DNA from: Larix kaempferi
Taxonomy: Eukaryota; Streptophyta; Pinopsida; Pinales; Pinaceae
Assembly (NCBI GenBank): GCA_027924585.1
Contig: BSBM01000001.1
Span: forward strand, 55,717,501-55,781,500
Reading direction: 5' to 3'
DNA: 64,000 nt
Positions 53,271-64,000 of the stretch are shown piece by piece (the stretch's first letter is position 1; each line of letters begins with the position of its first letter). The translations under genes were made by a program, and so were the position numbers. Under the pieces are notes generated by a model. It saw nothing but the letters and a program-made list of their open reading frames with translations. It did not search any database and was not told the DNA's origin.

Positions 53271-55010
53271 TTTCCCATCTCGACTTCTCAGATACGATTA
53301 GTGCCTGGTGGGCAAAGATGCGTGTTGAAGGCAAATAAAAAATGGCCATCCTCCAGCAGAAACTCAAGCTCCTTCGAGCCAACCTCAGGAATTGGAACCA
53401 CTCTACCTTTGGAAACATTTTCAAAGAAAAGAATCGGATCAAAGAAGAGCTCGACTCGCTCCAACGCAACATCATGAATGATGGCCTCTCCCAGGAGCAC
53501 AAATCAAAAGAAAAAGAACTCCTTGAAAAGCTCAATCAGCGCTGTCTTCAAGAAGAAACTTTGTTGAAGCAAAAGTCGAGAGTCTCTTGGATCAGAGAGG
53601 GAGATCACAAAACACCTCCTTCTTGCATCACTCCACCCTTCAGCATAGAATGCATAAACGCATCAACAAGCTTAAAGCAGAGTCTGGTGATGTCCTAGAG
53701 GAGCAGACCGACATTGAACAGGAACTCAAAAGGTTCTTTTAAGACCTCCTCACAGAACCACCCAGCTCCAAAAACACTGCCATTGCACAGGTTACGCACC
53801 ACATCCCTGCAATCATCACCGAAGAGCATAACACCTCCTTGATACAATCCATCTTACTCCAGGAAGTGGAAACCGTTGTCAAACAATTGACAGATGATAA
53901 AGCGCTGGGCTTGGATGGCTTCACCACCAACTTCTTTCACCACTGCTAGGATATGCTCAAAGTCGAAGTCTGGGGGTTGTTGAAGAATCCAGGAGGAAAC
54001 AATGGGTGTTTCCAGCCCTCAATTCCATGCATCTCTCCCTTATCCCTAAAGAGACTGAAGCCTCTCATCCTGGTAAGTTCCAGCTGATCTCTCTCTACAA
54101 TGTTATCTAGAAAATAATTTCAAAGGTGGTCGCCAATCGTCTCAAACCTCTCTTACCCTTTCTCATCTCCCCTGAGCAAACGAGTTATGTTGAAGGAAGA
54201 CATATTTTGGATGGCATCCTCCTTTCCCATGAAATCACTCACTCCCTCAAAGATCACCGCATGCCTGGTATTCTCTTAAAACTGGATCTCTCCAAGGATT
54301 TTGACAAACTTAGCTAGGACTTCATCAGGAAATGTTGCTATCCTTTGGATTCAGCCCCGCTTGGACCAAATGGATCTCTTCCCTTGTCTCCTCTACCTTT
54401 TTCTCCATCCTCATCAATGGCTCTCCTTCTCGCACCTTCACCCCTTCCTGTGGCATCCGCCAAGGTGATCCCCTCTCTCTGTTTCTCTTCATGCTCATGG
54501 CAGAAGGCTTAGGAATAATGATTCAAGCTGCGGTAGCTTCAGGTTCCCTTCGAGGCCTCTCCCTTCACGGAGGAGCCCCCATAGCTTATCAACAATTCGT
54601 GGATGAAAATATCTTGTTTGGCCACCCCTCGGTGCATGAAGTTGGCTCCTTTCAAAAGATCCTCAAGGTTTTTTCTGAAGCCTCTGGCACCTCCATCAAC
54701 CTCGATAAATCTCAAATATTCTTCTTTAATACTGATGCTGTCTCTAAGCGCAACATAGCATGCATTATGGGCTTTGCCACCTCCTCTTTACCCACTAAGT
54801 ATCTCGGAGCTCCCCTCTTTGACTCAGTTATCAATCATTCCTCTTGGAGAGAGCTTCTTGACAAGATTGATTCCCAGATTTCCTCCTGGACGTTTCGCTC
54901 TCTTAATCTACCCTGTTTCCTTACCCTCCTCAAATACGTCCTCCAGTCCATGCCCCTTTACCTTTTTTATGTTCTTGTAGTGCCCAAGTGGGTCCTTAAA
55001 TCTGTCTGAA
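53271..55010 (+). pseudogene. LINE ORF2 reverse transcriptase
   Basis: 53342-53698 is the linker (W-N-H-S-T-F-G-N-I, ... S-R-V-S-W-I-R-E-G-D). Around 53880-53935: D-D-K-A-L-G-L-D-G-F. 54126-54317: V-V-A-N-R-L-K-P-L-L, S-P-E-Q-T-S-Y-V-E-G-R, L-L-K-L-D-L-S-K-D-F-D-K (first catalytic Asp). 54332-55009: G-I-R-Q-G-D-P-L-S, then Q-F-V-D-E-N-I-L-F where active elements have (Y/F)-A-D-D, so the second aspartate of the pair is Glu; then L-N-L-D-K-S and T-K-Y-L-G-A-P-L. Stops at several places. Would have copied LINE RNA at a nicked target. Confidence 0.95.
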
Positions 55011-55930
55011 AGATACAATGATCCTTCCTCTGGGGAAAAAGTCAACAGAACAACAGGTGGGAACTGGTTAAATGGCAGACAATCTGCCTCCCCAAGCGTG
55101 AAGGAGGCCTTGGCTTAAGAGACCCTGATTTCAACAATGAGGCACTGTCATCGAAAATTTGGTGGAGGTGGATCTCCAATAATGATTCACCCTAGGCACA
55201 ATTATGGAATAGGAAATACGCTCCTTAATGGGACCCCTCCGAGCTCATCAGGTATGAATTTGACCCCCCGGGCTCTCTTATTTGGCAGGCAGCTAAGTCT
55301 CAAAGGGCCCTCATACATCAGCACAGTTTTTGGGAAATCAAAGACAGCTCCCTTGCATTCTTCTGGTAGGATTTGTGGCAGCAAATGCCCAAACTTAGTA
55401 GCCTCCCTATCTATAGAGAAACTCAGGTTATCTGGCAGGAAACTTCCAATTCTATTGTCCGTGATTTCTGGGACCCTACCGAAACCTCCCCGTTTAGAAT
55501 TTGGAAGAATCCCAGGGTCTGGCAACCCGGAATTCCAGCAGATGATTTTGAGACAGTTTGGACAGATCTTCAAATAAGGAAAATCAACATCTCTCTCGGC
55601 AATGAAATCATTCACTGGGGTCACCTTCCCAAGGGTTCTTTCACGGTCAAAGAAGCTTACTCCATTCTGGCCCAAAGTGATGCAATCACGCTCTTCCCCC
55701 TTTGGAAGAATATTTGGAACCCTTCTTTTTGGCCAAAAGTTTCAACTTTCCTCTGGCTACTGGCCCATAGGAATATTCTCACCTGGGACACCTTGTAGAA
55801 AAAAAGGCTTCATTGGCCCCCCCATCTGTGTCATGTGCAATCACAATATCGAGAACCTGGACCATTTGCTTGACTCCTGTGGCTTAGCCACCATACTGTG
55901 GGACAAAGTGGTAGAAGTTTTCTAAAGATC
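55011..55930 (+). pseudogene. LINE ORF2 C-terminal region with zf-RVT
   Basis: Frames shift several times. W-G-K-S-Q-Q-N-N-R-W near 55035, then L-W-K-N-I-W-N-P-S-F-W-P-K-V-S-T-F-L-W (55696-55755) and C-V-M-C-N-H-N-I-E-N-L-D-H-L-L-D-S-C (55830-55885). The last is the zf-RVT zinc-binding motif of plant non-LTR elements. Confidence 0.9.
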
Positions 55931-56216
55931 CAACAGAGTCAGAGGAGATATTATTGGAACCTTTCAACACTGGGAAACTGATCCCTTCCAAAGTGCTCAA
56001 CTTAATAGACTATGGGATCTCACTTTGGGCCTCCTAGTATATAACATCTGGAAGGAAAGGAATTTCAAAATTTTTGAAGGCAAGTGCAACTCCCCTGAAA
56101 AAATCTGGGACACGCTTAAAAACAACCTTCAAGAGACCCTTTTTGTCTTTCCTTAGCACACCTCTGATCTCCCTACCATTGATCTGGAGCTGAGAATCCT
56201 TCATAATTGGAACTTC

Positions 56217-56690
56217 ATGCAGCTGATTCTCCCCACTATCTTGGTGCACTCCAACCCTCGCATCTCCAGCCCGATCCACTGGTCCCCCCCAGGTCTCTGC
56301 AAGCTCAATTTTGAGGGCGCCTCAAAAGGAAATCCAAGCATGGTAGGTTTTGGGGGTGTCTTCCGTGATCACGAGGGTCAAATCATCAGAATCTACTACG
56401 GCAACATTGGGCACGATAGCAACAATGCAGCGGAGCTGGAAGGTCTCTTGCAGGGTATCATAATTGCTAATGACATCAACCTCCATCCTCTCATTGCAAA
56501 AGGAGATTCTCAGCTCATTCTAAGCCTGGCTTCTAAAATTCAAAATGGTTCCCAAATCTCCAAACTATCCTCCAGTTGGAGACTGGAAAGTAAAATCCAA
56601 AAGTTGGCAAAGCCAACTCCTTAGTGGACAGAATAGCCAATCAAGGTGTCGACTGTAACCTCATTCTCTGGAATGGCAGTCCTTGCAACT
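56217..56690 (+). pseudogene. LINE ORF2 RNase H
   Basis: P-P-G-L-C-K-L-N-F-E-G-A-S-K-G-N-P: the first catalytic Asp of F-D-G-A is Glu here. Then G-F-G-G-V-F-R-D, N-N-A-A-E-L-E-G-L-L (catalytic Glu kept), I-A-K-G-D-S-Q-L-I-L (Asp kept) and, after a frame change near 56610, S-L-V-D-R-I-A-N-Q-G-V-D (last Asp kept). RVT_3-type domain, usual at the ORF2 end of plant L1. Confidence 0.9.
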
Positions 56691-57172
56691 CCTCCAATCA
56701 ACTCATGCAATTCTGCACTACTCAAGCCAGAAAGGATCTATCGCCTCGAGATGTGGGTGACACGACGATAGCGAGAGCCATGGCAAGGAGCACCATCTGC
56801 CCACCTGGAAGCGTGGCTCCTCCACCTTGCAACAAGCCCTAGGCTACACTTCCCCCTAGACCCCACCTTTAATGTTGGATACGATCCCTCTCCACCTGAC
56901 CCCTTCGCACGCACTTGGTTTTATAACCCACATGGCTTAGTGGTTGGCATATATGCCGGCGCTGGTTTCTATGTCCCTCCCTCCCATCTGGTTCACCTCC
57001 GCCATTAAGCTCTCCCATGTGAAGCCTGCTCCTTCCAACAGCGTGCTCATAGATATGAGGCTCCCTATCCACACCCCTGCGGTCATTACTTGCCTCTGCT
57101 ACTCCCTGTCTGTATCCACTATTGAGAGCTATGCTCCTGCTCAGTTTTGCCTGTGACGTCGCCAATTCAGCC
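56691..57172 (+). other. LINE region between RNase H and third ORF
   Basis: A frame at 56840-57005 reads F-N-V-G-Y-D-P-S-P-P-D-P-F-A-R-T-W-F and G-L-V-V-G-I-Y-A-G-A-G-F-Y, which looks like real protein, but no family is recognised. GC content is higher than in typical LINE 3' UTRs. Confidence 0.4.
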
Positions 57173-57979
57173 ATGACTCGCATGCAAGGCATGTCCAAGC
57201 GAGGCTCTAATTAGGGTGCTGGTAAATCTGCGTCCGCTGCTGAGAAGGAAAAATCTACAAACATTGGTTACAAGGACAATGTCTCCGTCCATGCTCGTCA
57301 TCTAGTTGACGACTGGGAGTCGCGCAGTGTGGCCGAAATTTTGGATTTTGGCAGCCAAGGCACCCAAGTTAATTAATATTGGCTCTTGAAAAACATGCTT
57401 GGCACCTTGGTGGAGGAGATGCTCACCAATTGGAATATGGCCAATGTCACCATCATGGACACCAGGGCCAATATGGCGCATTTGGACGGGGTGCTAGTTT
57501 CTCTGGAGGCCATCCTGACTGGCCACAAGTACTCTTTGTTTCCACTCCTAGCTCCTACTCCTAATTATGGTCCTGCTGGTCCTATTGCTGGTTCGGCGGA
57601 AGATTTAACCATTCACATTGAGGCAGCTGCAACTGCAACAGAGGCCCATGCTACTGGTAGTTCCCTGCATGAATCCATGGGTATTGCGGCTTCGGATGGC
57701 ACGGTCCTTGTTCGCGGCCCCAATTCTGGACCAAGATCTCCTGCGGCGGTGGTGGTTCAAGGAGCTCCTCCCCTAGGGATATCCTTCCCTATTCCCTCGA
57801 CCATTGACGTTCTGCACTACATGCGAGTCCGGAAAGCCGAGGATGAAGCTATTTCTCCCCACAAAGATGAGCCCCTGCCCATCAAGCTCCCGACCCAACA
57901 ATGGGATGATGACTTCTTTGGTGCCTGCCCTATCCCTGAGGAAAATCATGGTTCTCAGAGTGCAGATGCCAGTACCTAA
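57173..57979 (+). pseudogene. LINE third ORF, unknown protein
   Basis: One frame from the ATG at 57173 to a TAA at 57977, 268 codons, with two internal stops (57212 TAG and 57374 TAA) and no frame change. The N terminus is basic and Ser/Ala/Lys-rich; H-A-R-H-L-V-D-D-W-E-S-R follows; 57386-57530 looks helical (W-N-M-A-N-V-T-I-M-D and L-D-G-V-L-V-S-L-E-A-I-L); the C-terminal half is Pro/Gly/Ala/Ser-rich and ends in an acidic W-D-D-D-F-F-G-A-C-P. Standard plant L1 elements end shortly after RNase H, so this ORF is unexpected. It may be an acquired sequence or 3' transduction. Confidence 0.5.
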
Positions 57980-58270
57980 TGCGGCTTTGTGTGAGCACTA
58001 TTCTTATGGTTTTGGCGGTTAGCTTTTATGCTTCGTCTATTTCTGTTAATAGTCCATCTTCAGATGCTAGTCTACATCCTTAGTCTAGTTCTGTTTCTGT
58101 CTTTACTGATCGGATGTCATAAGGTTTATGTTACGAGACATGTCCACAAATACTCTTTTTTGTACTCGTGGTTCCATGAGAAGCCTCAGAAAGTTGATTC
58201 TACTGACTCTCATGAGATTGTAACTTTTTTTGTACTATAATATAATTTAACTATGCTACTTACAAAAAAA
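57980..58270 (+). other. LINE 3' UTR and A tail
   Basis: T-rich 3' end with TTGTACTATAATATAATTTA before a run of nine A that merges into the right target duplication. Confidence 0.9.
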
Positions 58271-58287
58271 AATATTCTAAAGTCAAA
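58271..58287 (+). other. LINE target-site duplication, right
   Basis: Identical to 43602-43618. Confidence 0.95.
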
Positions 58288-59530
58288 GATGAAAATGCCA
58301 CAAATTATTCATGCATAGAAAATGGATCTGATTATAGCTCATAAATTTTTATTTCTTCGAAAATAATAAATTAAGAAATCAAATTTCCTAAAGAGAAAAG
58401 TTAATAAGATGATAACAGAGAAGGAAAAAATGAAGGAAAAAACATTCTATCGAAGTTCAAAATTATTTCAGGCACTAAATAATTTAAATGATTAGGATAA
58501 AATGGTTGATGTTTCTATAAATGAAGGGAATGCAAATGATATGCTTGAAAAAAATTCTACATATAAAACTCATGACTTTAAGTTAACAATTAAAGTTTAG
58601 ATGTTAAGAAAAGAGAAACATTCCGAGTAAAATAAAGTATCTAATTTACATGATGTTTAGAATTTAGGAAGAAAGTTATATATTTAGGATCCGTAGTCTT
58701 AGATTTCTCAAAAGAATTGAGATATCAATATATTTTCTTAAGCTCAACATATTATGAGATTTTTTAAAGAAAATACTAGAAATGTAATATTTATACTAAG
58801 TATGAAATTTTGGACAGGATAATTCTTCAAATGAATAAACTTAGATCATGTTTTTAATTTTATCATTTTATTTTTTTTTATTTTTTTTCATGCGAATCAT
58901 TTATTCAAGTCCATTCCGGTTAAAAAAAACAACTTCATATTAAAAAATTATGGCGTGATGTCTCTCATAAGGTTGAGAATGCGACTCAAATAATTCATTT
59001 TTTAAACACTTTGCCTCAAAGTTCTTGGACTTTATTAGTTCTATTGAATATAGAACTAATATGATTTTATGAATCCAAAAAGTGAATGTATAGGAAGAAA
59101 TGATTCTCAACTCCCACGAAAAATTTGCTCTGTTCAATAAAGCTTTTAGGGAGTTTAAAAGTCAGTTTTCTCCTATGTATAAGATTGGTTTTCCATCCCC
59201 ATGGATGAAAGAGCTCAAGTTATTGGGATTTGACTATTATGAAAAAGGTCTTAAATCTTGTTGCAATAATATTGAGAATATAGAGGAAGGAATAGAACCA
59301 ATATCATAGATAAATATTATTGACACATTGTTGAGTGATTTTAGTATTGTTACTTCCTTAAAAAATTTATACAAGGCCCAATTACCCATTTCTTATGAAT
59401 TGTATTCTAAATTGGATATTTCTTATAAAAGGATGTTAATATTTTCCTATCCAATAAGTAAATCACAGAGTAACATTTTACATTACAAGTCCAAAATTTT
59501 GAGTCAAGAAGATAAAATGGCTTCATCTTG
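58288..59530 (+). other. Unidentified coding-like remnant, part 4
   Basis: Continues the host sequence cut by the LINE. Protein-like frames with AT-rich codons: 59100-59309 (F-A-L-F-N-K-A-F-R-E-F-K, then W-M-K-E-L-K-L-L-G-F-D-Y-Y-E-K) and, after a stop in the same frame region, 59328-59531 (L-K-N-L-Y-K-A-Q-L-P-I-S-Y-E-L-Y-S-K-L). The first ~800 bp is Lys/Asn-rich with many stops. No family recognised. Confidence 0.35.
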
Positions 59531-60350
59531 AGAATACAAAGGAAATCAACTCGTCATCAAACCATTTTTGAGAATACAAAGGAAATTAACTTATCATTGA
59601 AGTTAAATTTGGAAGAGCGAGAGAAGAAAATATAGTTGGTGATTTTCCCCATATACACATAATCTGCCTTCTACAAATTGTTTTAAAAATTGTACAACAC
59701 AAAATATGTTGAAATTCGTACTTTAAGTGCAAATGGTTAGGGTGCCTAACCAAAAATTTGTTAGAAGAATGAGCTTTATAGATGAAAAATAAATTTGGAA
59801 AAGAGACCAGCATTAGAGGAAATTGAAATATTGATAAATTTTAGTTTGCCGATGGTTTTTACAAATTTTTTTACTATATCTTGATCATATAAAGACTTTG
59901 ACACAATTTTGACGATGAATAGAGGATTCACCCCTCTATTTTGTTAGTTTGTAAAATATTCTTATGCTTTATAAAATCTATGTAATGTCATTTTGCAACA
60001 GTGATGTGGACTTCTTGATTATGCAATTATTTAATGAAATGTTCAACTATTCCAACTAGATCAATATGTGATTGCATTTCTTATTTCTGAGAAATTTATA
60101 TGATATAAGATAAAGTAGTGAATGTTATTTATTATCTTTGTGTTCTTATTCATATGGATTGTGAAGTTATGGAAATATTGAAAGATGTATCTTCTAACAA
60201 TGTATATTACAGTGTTTCAAATGTTTATTATCTTATTGTTTATGGACTATGAGTTATTCTTACACTTTTGAGTTAAGTATGCATGCTTTCTATTGTTAAT
60301 ATATTTCAATACTCCATCCTTGTCCTACCTAGCATTATTTATTTTTCCTA
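59531..60350. other. AT-rich sequence, no feature recognised
   Basis: TTTTTGAGAATACAAAGGAA is repeated near 59532 and 59567. Nothing else stands out. Confidence 0.4.
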
Positions 60351-60352
60351 GT

Positions 60353-61020
60353 TGTTGATGATGTCATTTTCCCCCTAGTGGTGTGCAGATGTCATCCAGG
60401 ATCCACCTACCACCTTCTAAGCCCTACATGCATCATTTTAGGACCACTTCAGTCAGTTCCCGTATTTATAGGAACCTACTGAGTGTTCAGGTGCAGTCCA
60501 CCTGAGTTACCTGACTCTTGTGGGAAGTTAGAGATATGGATGCCACTGATTGTGGCGTCATGCACCCTTTTTTGACCGGGATGCATGACAGACTCACTAT
60601 TGCGCCCTCCTTAGTTAGTTAACTATTTGTGACTTCAATTAACTTGTTTTATGTTCAGTTCAGTTGACTTTGAGTCTTCCGGAGCACTCCAGTGGTGATA
60701 ATCCCTATGCTAGACCAACTGAGGTTCGAATTCTCCTCCATGATTCGAATTGTGGCCTCATGCACCCTTTTTTCACTGGCATGCATGACAGACTCACTAT
60801 TGCACCCTCCTTAGTTAGTTAATTGATTGTGACTTCAGTTAACTGGTTTTAGTTTCAGTTCAGTTGACTTTGATTCTTCGTGAGCACTCTAGTGGTGATA
60901 ATCCCTATGCTAGACCAACTAAGGTTCGAATTCTCCTGCATGATTCAAATTCTCTCCATTGTATTATAATTGTTCATTATACTGATAATTTAGTAGTGTG
61001 ACATTATTCTGATCCTATCT
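60353..61020 (+). mobile_element. Possible LTR with 200-bp internal duplication
   Basis: Begins TGTTGATGATGTCATTTTCC, an LTR-like start. TGTGGC-G/C-TCATGCACCC occurs at 60551 and 60751; the 200-bp unit between is tandemly duplicated with about 90% agreement by eye. No end or primer site was found, so a solo or degraded LTR is only a suggestion. Confidence 0.4.
60545..60950 (+). repeat. 200-bp tandem duplication, two units
   Basis: Units at about 60545-60745 and 60745-60950, both ending GGTTCGAATTCTCCT-x-CATGATTC. Confidence 0.9.
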
Positions 61021-61900
61021 GAGTTCCGCTGCATATTATTCTTCTACTCTTTTTTACTGCAATTTTCACTCTTATTCTTGTTTTTCTTCTTATTCTTTCT
61101 TTGTGAGGTATCCTTAACTCTTTAGATCTGTTGTGACATAGAATTTCGCAGCTATGATATTTTACTACAAATATTAGCTCCAATACTTTGTACATTTTTT
61201 TTCAAGTTTATTATCTTTTTTGGATTACCAACATTCATTGAAATATATCATTATCTATTATACTTCAAATATTACATGTTAGTATATGAAGTGATCTCTT
61301 ATAAATTTTCTCTTCCATCTCTCTGACTTGATATCTAACAAAATAGTATAAAGTTTTCCCTCTAGGGACTGTGAAATTGTGCGTATAGTTTTTATTTAAT
61401 TTCACCAAGCCCTTTGAGATGCCTCCATTTTATTTTAAAAATACCACCGAACGTAATTCACATTAAATATTATATATTTTAAGGGATACTTTCTCTAGCT
61501 ACTAGATTTTTCCTACTAAACATAAACTAGGGCAGTTTAATACTTCCACATAATGCCTTGGAATTGTTCCCAAGATGAGAACTTCTGAAGAAACAACACA
61601 TAGTATTTATTTTTTACATATGAATGATTATAATTTGGTAGTGATACTTTATGTTGCCAATTTAGTCATTATTTGAGGTAGGGCTACTTGAATTTTGATA
61701 TGAAGACATAACTACCATATACATTTGATATGACTCACCTTAGTCCATCACATTTTATTCAAAGCATCCAAATTTTGCAAATGGATGATAGTATCTTTGT
61801 CTCTCAACATAAATATACTTTCAATCTATTACTAAGGTTCAATATGAAACACTATAATTCATGTCCCACGTCATATCAATTGAGAGTAAAACTGACTCGG
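61020..61900. other. AT-rich sequence, no gene recognised
   Basis: May contain strongly decayed Copia sequence leading into 61960, but no motif is clear before that point. Confidence 0.3.
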
Positions 61901-61959
61901 GAGTGAAATTCGTTAAAATCCAATACTACTCTCTAAAGGATATTCGTTGTTTCCTCATA

Positions 61960-62674
61960 TATTTGACAGATGAAAAAATTGATATATCCTTTGTTGTTTG
62001 TGTGGTATCCAAGTTCATGTGGGATTAAAAAATAGATCAAATTAAAGGCTACAAAGGGATTGTTTGCTATATCAAGGGTAGTACACATCATCTTGTATTA
62101 AGCATTCCAATGAGAATATAAACTTGTTGTTTTGTTATGCAATTCTAATTTGGAAAGAGGTCACAGGGAGTCCACTTTGTATACATGTTTCTTCTTTAAT
62201 ATGGACCCATAGCGTTGTAAGTAAAAAGAATTTTGTTTTGCTACTGATCACATAAGAGGAATATATAGGTATAGTTAGCATAGGCAGAATATATAGGTAT
62301 AGTTAGCATAGGCGTAGAGGTAGTGTAGTTTCACAACCCAATGGGTTATCTTGGATATCCTTTTAAGGATCTTGTTGTAGTGTATTGTGCTATTCAAAGT
62401 ATAATACATGTAGTTTAAAACCTAGTTTCTAATAGCAAGATGAAGCATGTGGAGGTTCATGCTCATTATTTGAGATAATTAGTACATGAGAAAGTTGTGT
62501 CTCTTAATTATTACAGGACACATGATTATATCATTGATATCTTACTATGCCATTAATAGAAGCATGTTTTAAGAACCTTCAAGCTATGCTTAGACTTCAA
62601 GAAGTTCGTTACAAGGGGGTGTAAATATATCATCCCACCTCCTAAATATCTAGAGAGATACACTAACAAGGGGG
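61960..62674 (+). pseudogene. Copia RNase H remnant, strongly decayed
   Basis: Reading across frames: A-T-K-G-I-V-C-Y-I-K-G (62045-62085), W-K-E-V-T-G-S near 62150 in the place of the D-W-A-G/R-K-S-T-S block, E-E-Y-I-G-I-V-S-I near 62255 (the E-A-E-Y-x-A block), V-V-V-Y-C-A-I-Q-S-I (C-D-N-Q-S block) at about 62370-62400, and K-M-K-H-V-E-V-H-A-H-Y-L-R near 62440-62480. Order and spacing are those of Copia RNase H. Catalytic residues are mostly lost. A 28-bp duplication (AATATATAGGTATAGTTAGC) lies at 62260-62315. Confidence 0.75.
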
Positions 62675-62880
62675 TGTTGTAATAGTAGGTTCATCCCATC
62701 TTTGGATTGTTTGGAGATAATATTGTAATCATGTCAATAGTCGAAGGTCCTTTGGGTAGTCCACTAATTGGATAAACCAACAATTTCCCTTCTTGAAATT
62801 TAATACAAATTTGAAAATTCACCTTCTTCCAATAACGTTTCTTGGATCTTAAACCTAGAATTTTCAGCCTTTAGGACTGA
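62675..62880 (+). mobile_element. Copia 3' LTR start after the RNase H remnant
   Basis: A purine tract ACTAACAAGGGGG (62664-62674) is followed by TGTTGTAATAGTAGG, the expected polypurine tract/LTR boundary. A near copy of the purine tract occurs at about 62612. The right end of the LTR is not clear. Confidence 0.55.
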
Positions 62881-64000
62881 TGCAAATTAATGTGCAAAAA
62901 AGATTGCAATAGTCACGATAAACAACTTCTAATAGACCCAAGATTCACAACAATTCAGGGAGAAAATATACCAATCATTCCAATGGGTTTCTAGCTCTAT
63001 ACGACAAATTCACATGCATAAACTAGATCGGAAAACTCTTCTTATACACCATATATAATAGAAAAAACAACAAAAATATATGGATTTATTATTATCTTGA
63101 ATATTATTGTTAAGTACCTTAATGATTTTCTCTTGAATGTGTGAAATACACAAGACAATTAAGAGATGGAAATACCCATCCCAAGAATATAAAATGATGA
63201 AATCAAATATGCAATATACATAGTATGGGATAGATAGAATTCTCATATGTATATGATTAATGAATAATGTACATACATACCATAGCCCCCTCTGAAGGCT
63301 AGGATGAAATCGATCCACCAAAGTTTCCATAGCTATAGTTAGTCAACAAACCATAGCTCCTTCAACTATATAATCAATCCAACACTATATCCAAGGTAAG
63401 ACATCCTCCTCCTCTTCTTCCTCAAATACATACAAGGGTTTCCAAACTCTAATATTTAGCCTCCAAGAGATGAAACCCTAACCCTAGAATCTAAAATTCT
63501 CCAAGAGAATAAGAAACCCTAGTTTCAAATAGAGAGTGATCAAATGTACAAATAAGAATCTCGAGATAGAAATCATCCACCTCCTCCTCATATATTCCAC
63601 TAGTGTTTCCTAATTAACCCTAGTGCATCACTAAGAGAGAAATCCAAAGAAGAGATACAAATGAATTCATGATGTAATGTGTTGTATGAAAATACTCTCT
63701 CCTTCCTCTAGTTATATAAGAGGTAATGGGAAGCCAACAATATAACATAGGTTATCCTAAGCCTTGCAAGTAAGTCTACTAGACATAAGCAAGCCACAAA
63801 TAAGTGAAGTGATCCACTCCTAGAGTACAAGTGTCAAGATCCATTGATGATGTTGTGAGAAATGGTAGTGAAGCAAGGAAAATACACATCACTCCATCCT
63901 AATTACCATAGACTTAATCCATCCTCCAAATCCAAGTAGTCCATTAAGGAAGCTAACCCTTGCAATAACACTATCGAATCCCCAAACATATCCAAGCCAT
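62880..64000. other. AT-rich terminal stretch, no gene recognised
   Basis: A 106-codon minus frame (63330-63010) has no known motif. Around 63400-63660 short CCTCCTCCTC and AACCCTA-rich motifs occur. Nothing assignable. Confidence 0.35.

Larger units (their letters stand above)
43619..58270 (+). mobile_element. Plant L1-type LINE, interrupted by Copia N2
   Basis: Flanked by exact 17-bp duplications and ending in a short A tail (58264-58270), as expected for target-primed reverse transcription. Without N2 (45600-52835) it is about 7.4 kb. Order: ORF1 with DUF4283 and a decayed zinc knuckle; ORF2 with endonuclease, reverse transcriptase, zf-RVT and RNase H; a further ORF near the 3' end; 3' UTR. 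It appears full-length at the 5' side because ORF1 is complete. All ORFs carry stops and frame changes. Confidence 0.95.

Noticed and set aside
55202-55675. 157-codon minus frame in the LINE
   Set aside because: Opposite LINE ORF2, whose plus-strand frames hold the recognised motifs.
1-64000. tRNA, rRNA, organelle-derived DNA and telomere repeats
   Set aside because: None was recognised on reading; tRNA-like matches are only primer sites of retroelements, and AACCCTA-like motifs near 63470 are isolated.

Overview
This is plant nuclear DNA made almost entirely of transposable elements. Nothing looks like a working host gene. The families present are plant ones: Ty1/Copia and Athila-like Ty3/Gypsy LTR retrotransposons, a plant L1-type LINE with a DUF4283 ORF1, and fragments of a group IIb WRKY gene and a casein kinase I gene. 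Long nested insertions, heavy decay and no intact genes over 64 kb suggest a large, slowly purged genome such as a gymnosperm. That placement is inference.

Layout. 1-2335: facing Copia remnants and an antisense LTR/leader remnant. 2335-3740: casein kinase I and WRKY IIb pseudogene pieces on the minus strand. 3340-12243: a WRKY-exon repeat and a ~2.2 kb gag-like block, each present twice in direct order. The two sets are separated by a Gypsy LTR/leader carrying a 33-bp minisatellite. 12244-15526: a 5'-truncated minus-strand Copia, followed directly by a third WRKY-exon copy (15530-15845). 15845-20768: AT-rich DNA with several small tandem arrays and one faint LTR relic.

20769-41333: an almost complete 20.6 kb Athila-like Gypsy element with two 1,481-bp LTRs, a tRNA-Asp-type primer site, one gag-pol frame broken only by in-frame stops, a GC-rich repeat region, and a large extra ORF before the 3' LTR. 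A 7.1 kb Copia element (N1, minus strand, exact 5-bp target duplication) sits inside that extra ORF. 41334-43618 and 58288-60300: AT-rich, coding-looking host sequence that I could not identify.

43619-58270: a plant L1 LINE with an exact 17-bp target duplication, split in its endonuclease domain by a second Copia element (N2, 45600-52835, plus strand). N1 and N2 are related. Each has a long non-coding leader with a duplicated hairpin/ACGTG unit. Each keeps only the C-terminal half of reverse transcriptase plus RNase H. Each ends in a trailer built of tandem repeats. I think this pair describes a non-autonomous Copia lineage. 60350-64000: further Copia/LTR debris.

Most interesting items: the N1/N2 architecture, the extra ORF of the Athila-like element, a third ORF at the 3' end of the LINE, the three WRKY-exon copies, and the unidentified coding-like sequence interrupted by both large insertions. 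Frame, junction and repeat-period statements were read by hand; family assignments are from motif recognition, not database searches.
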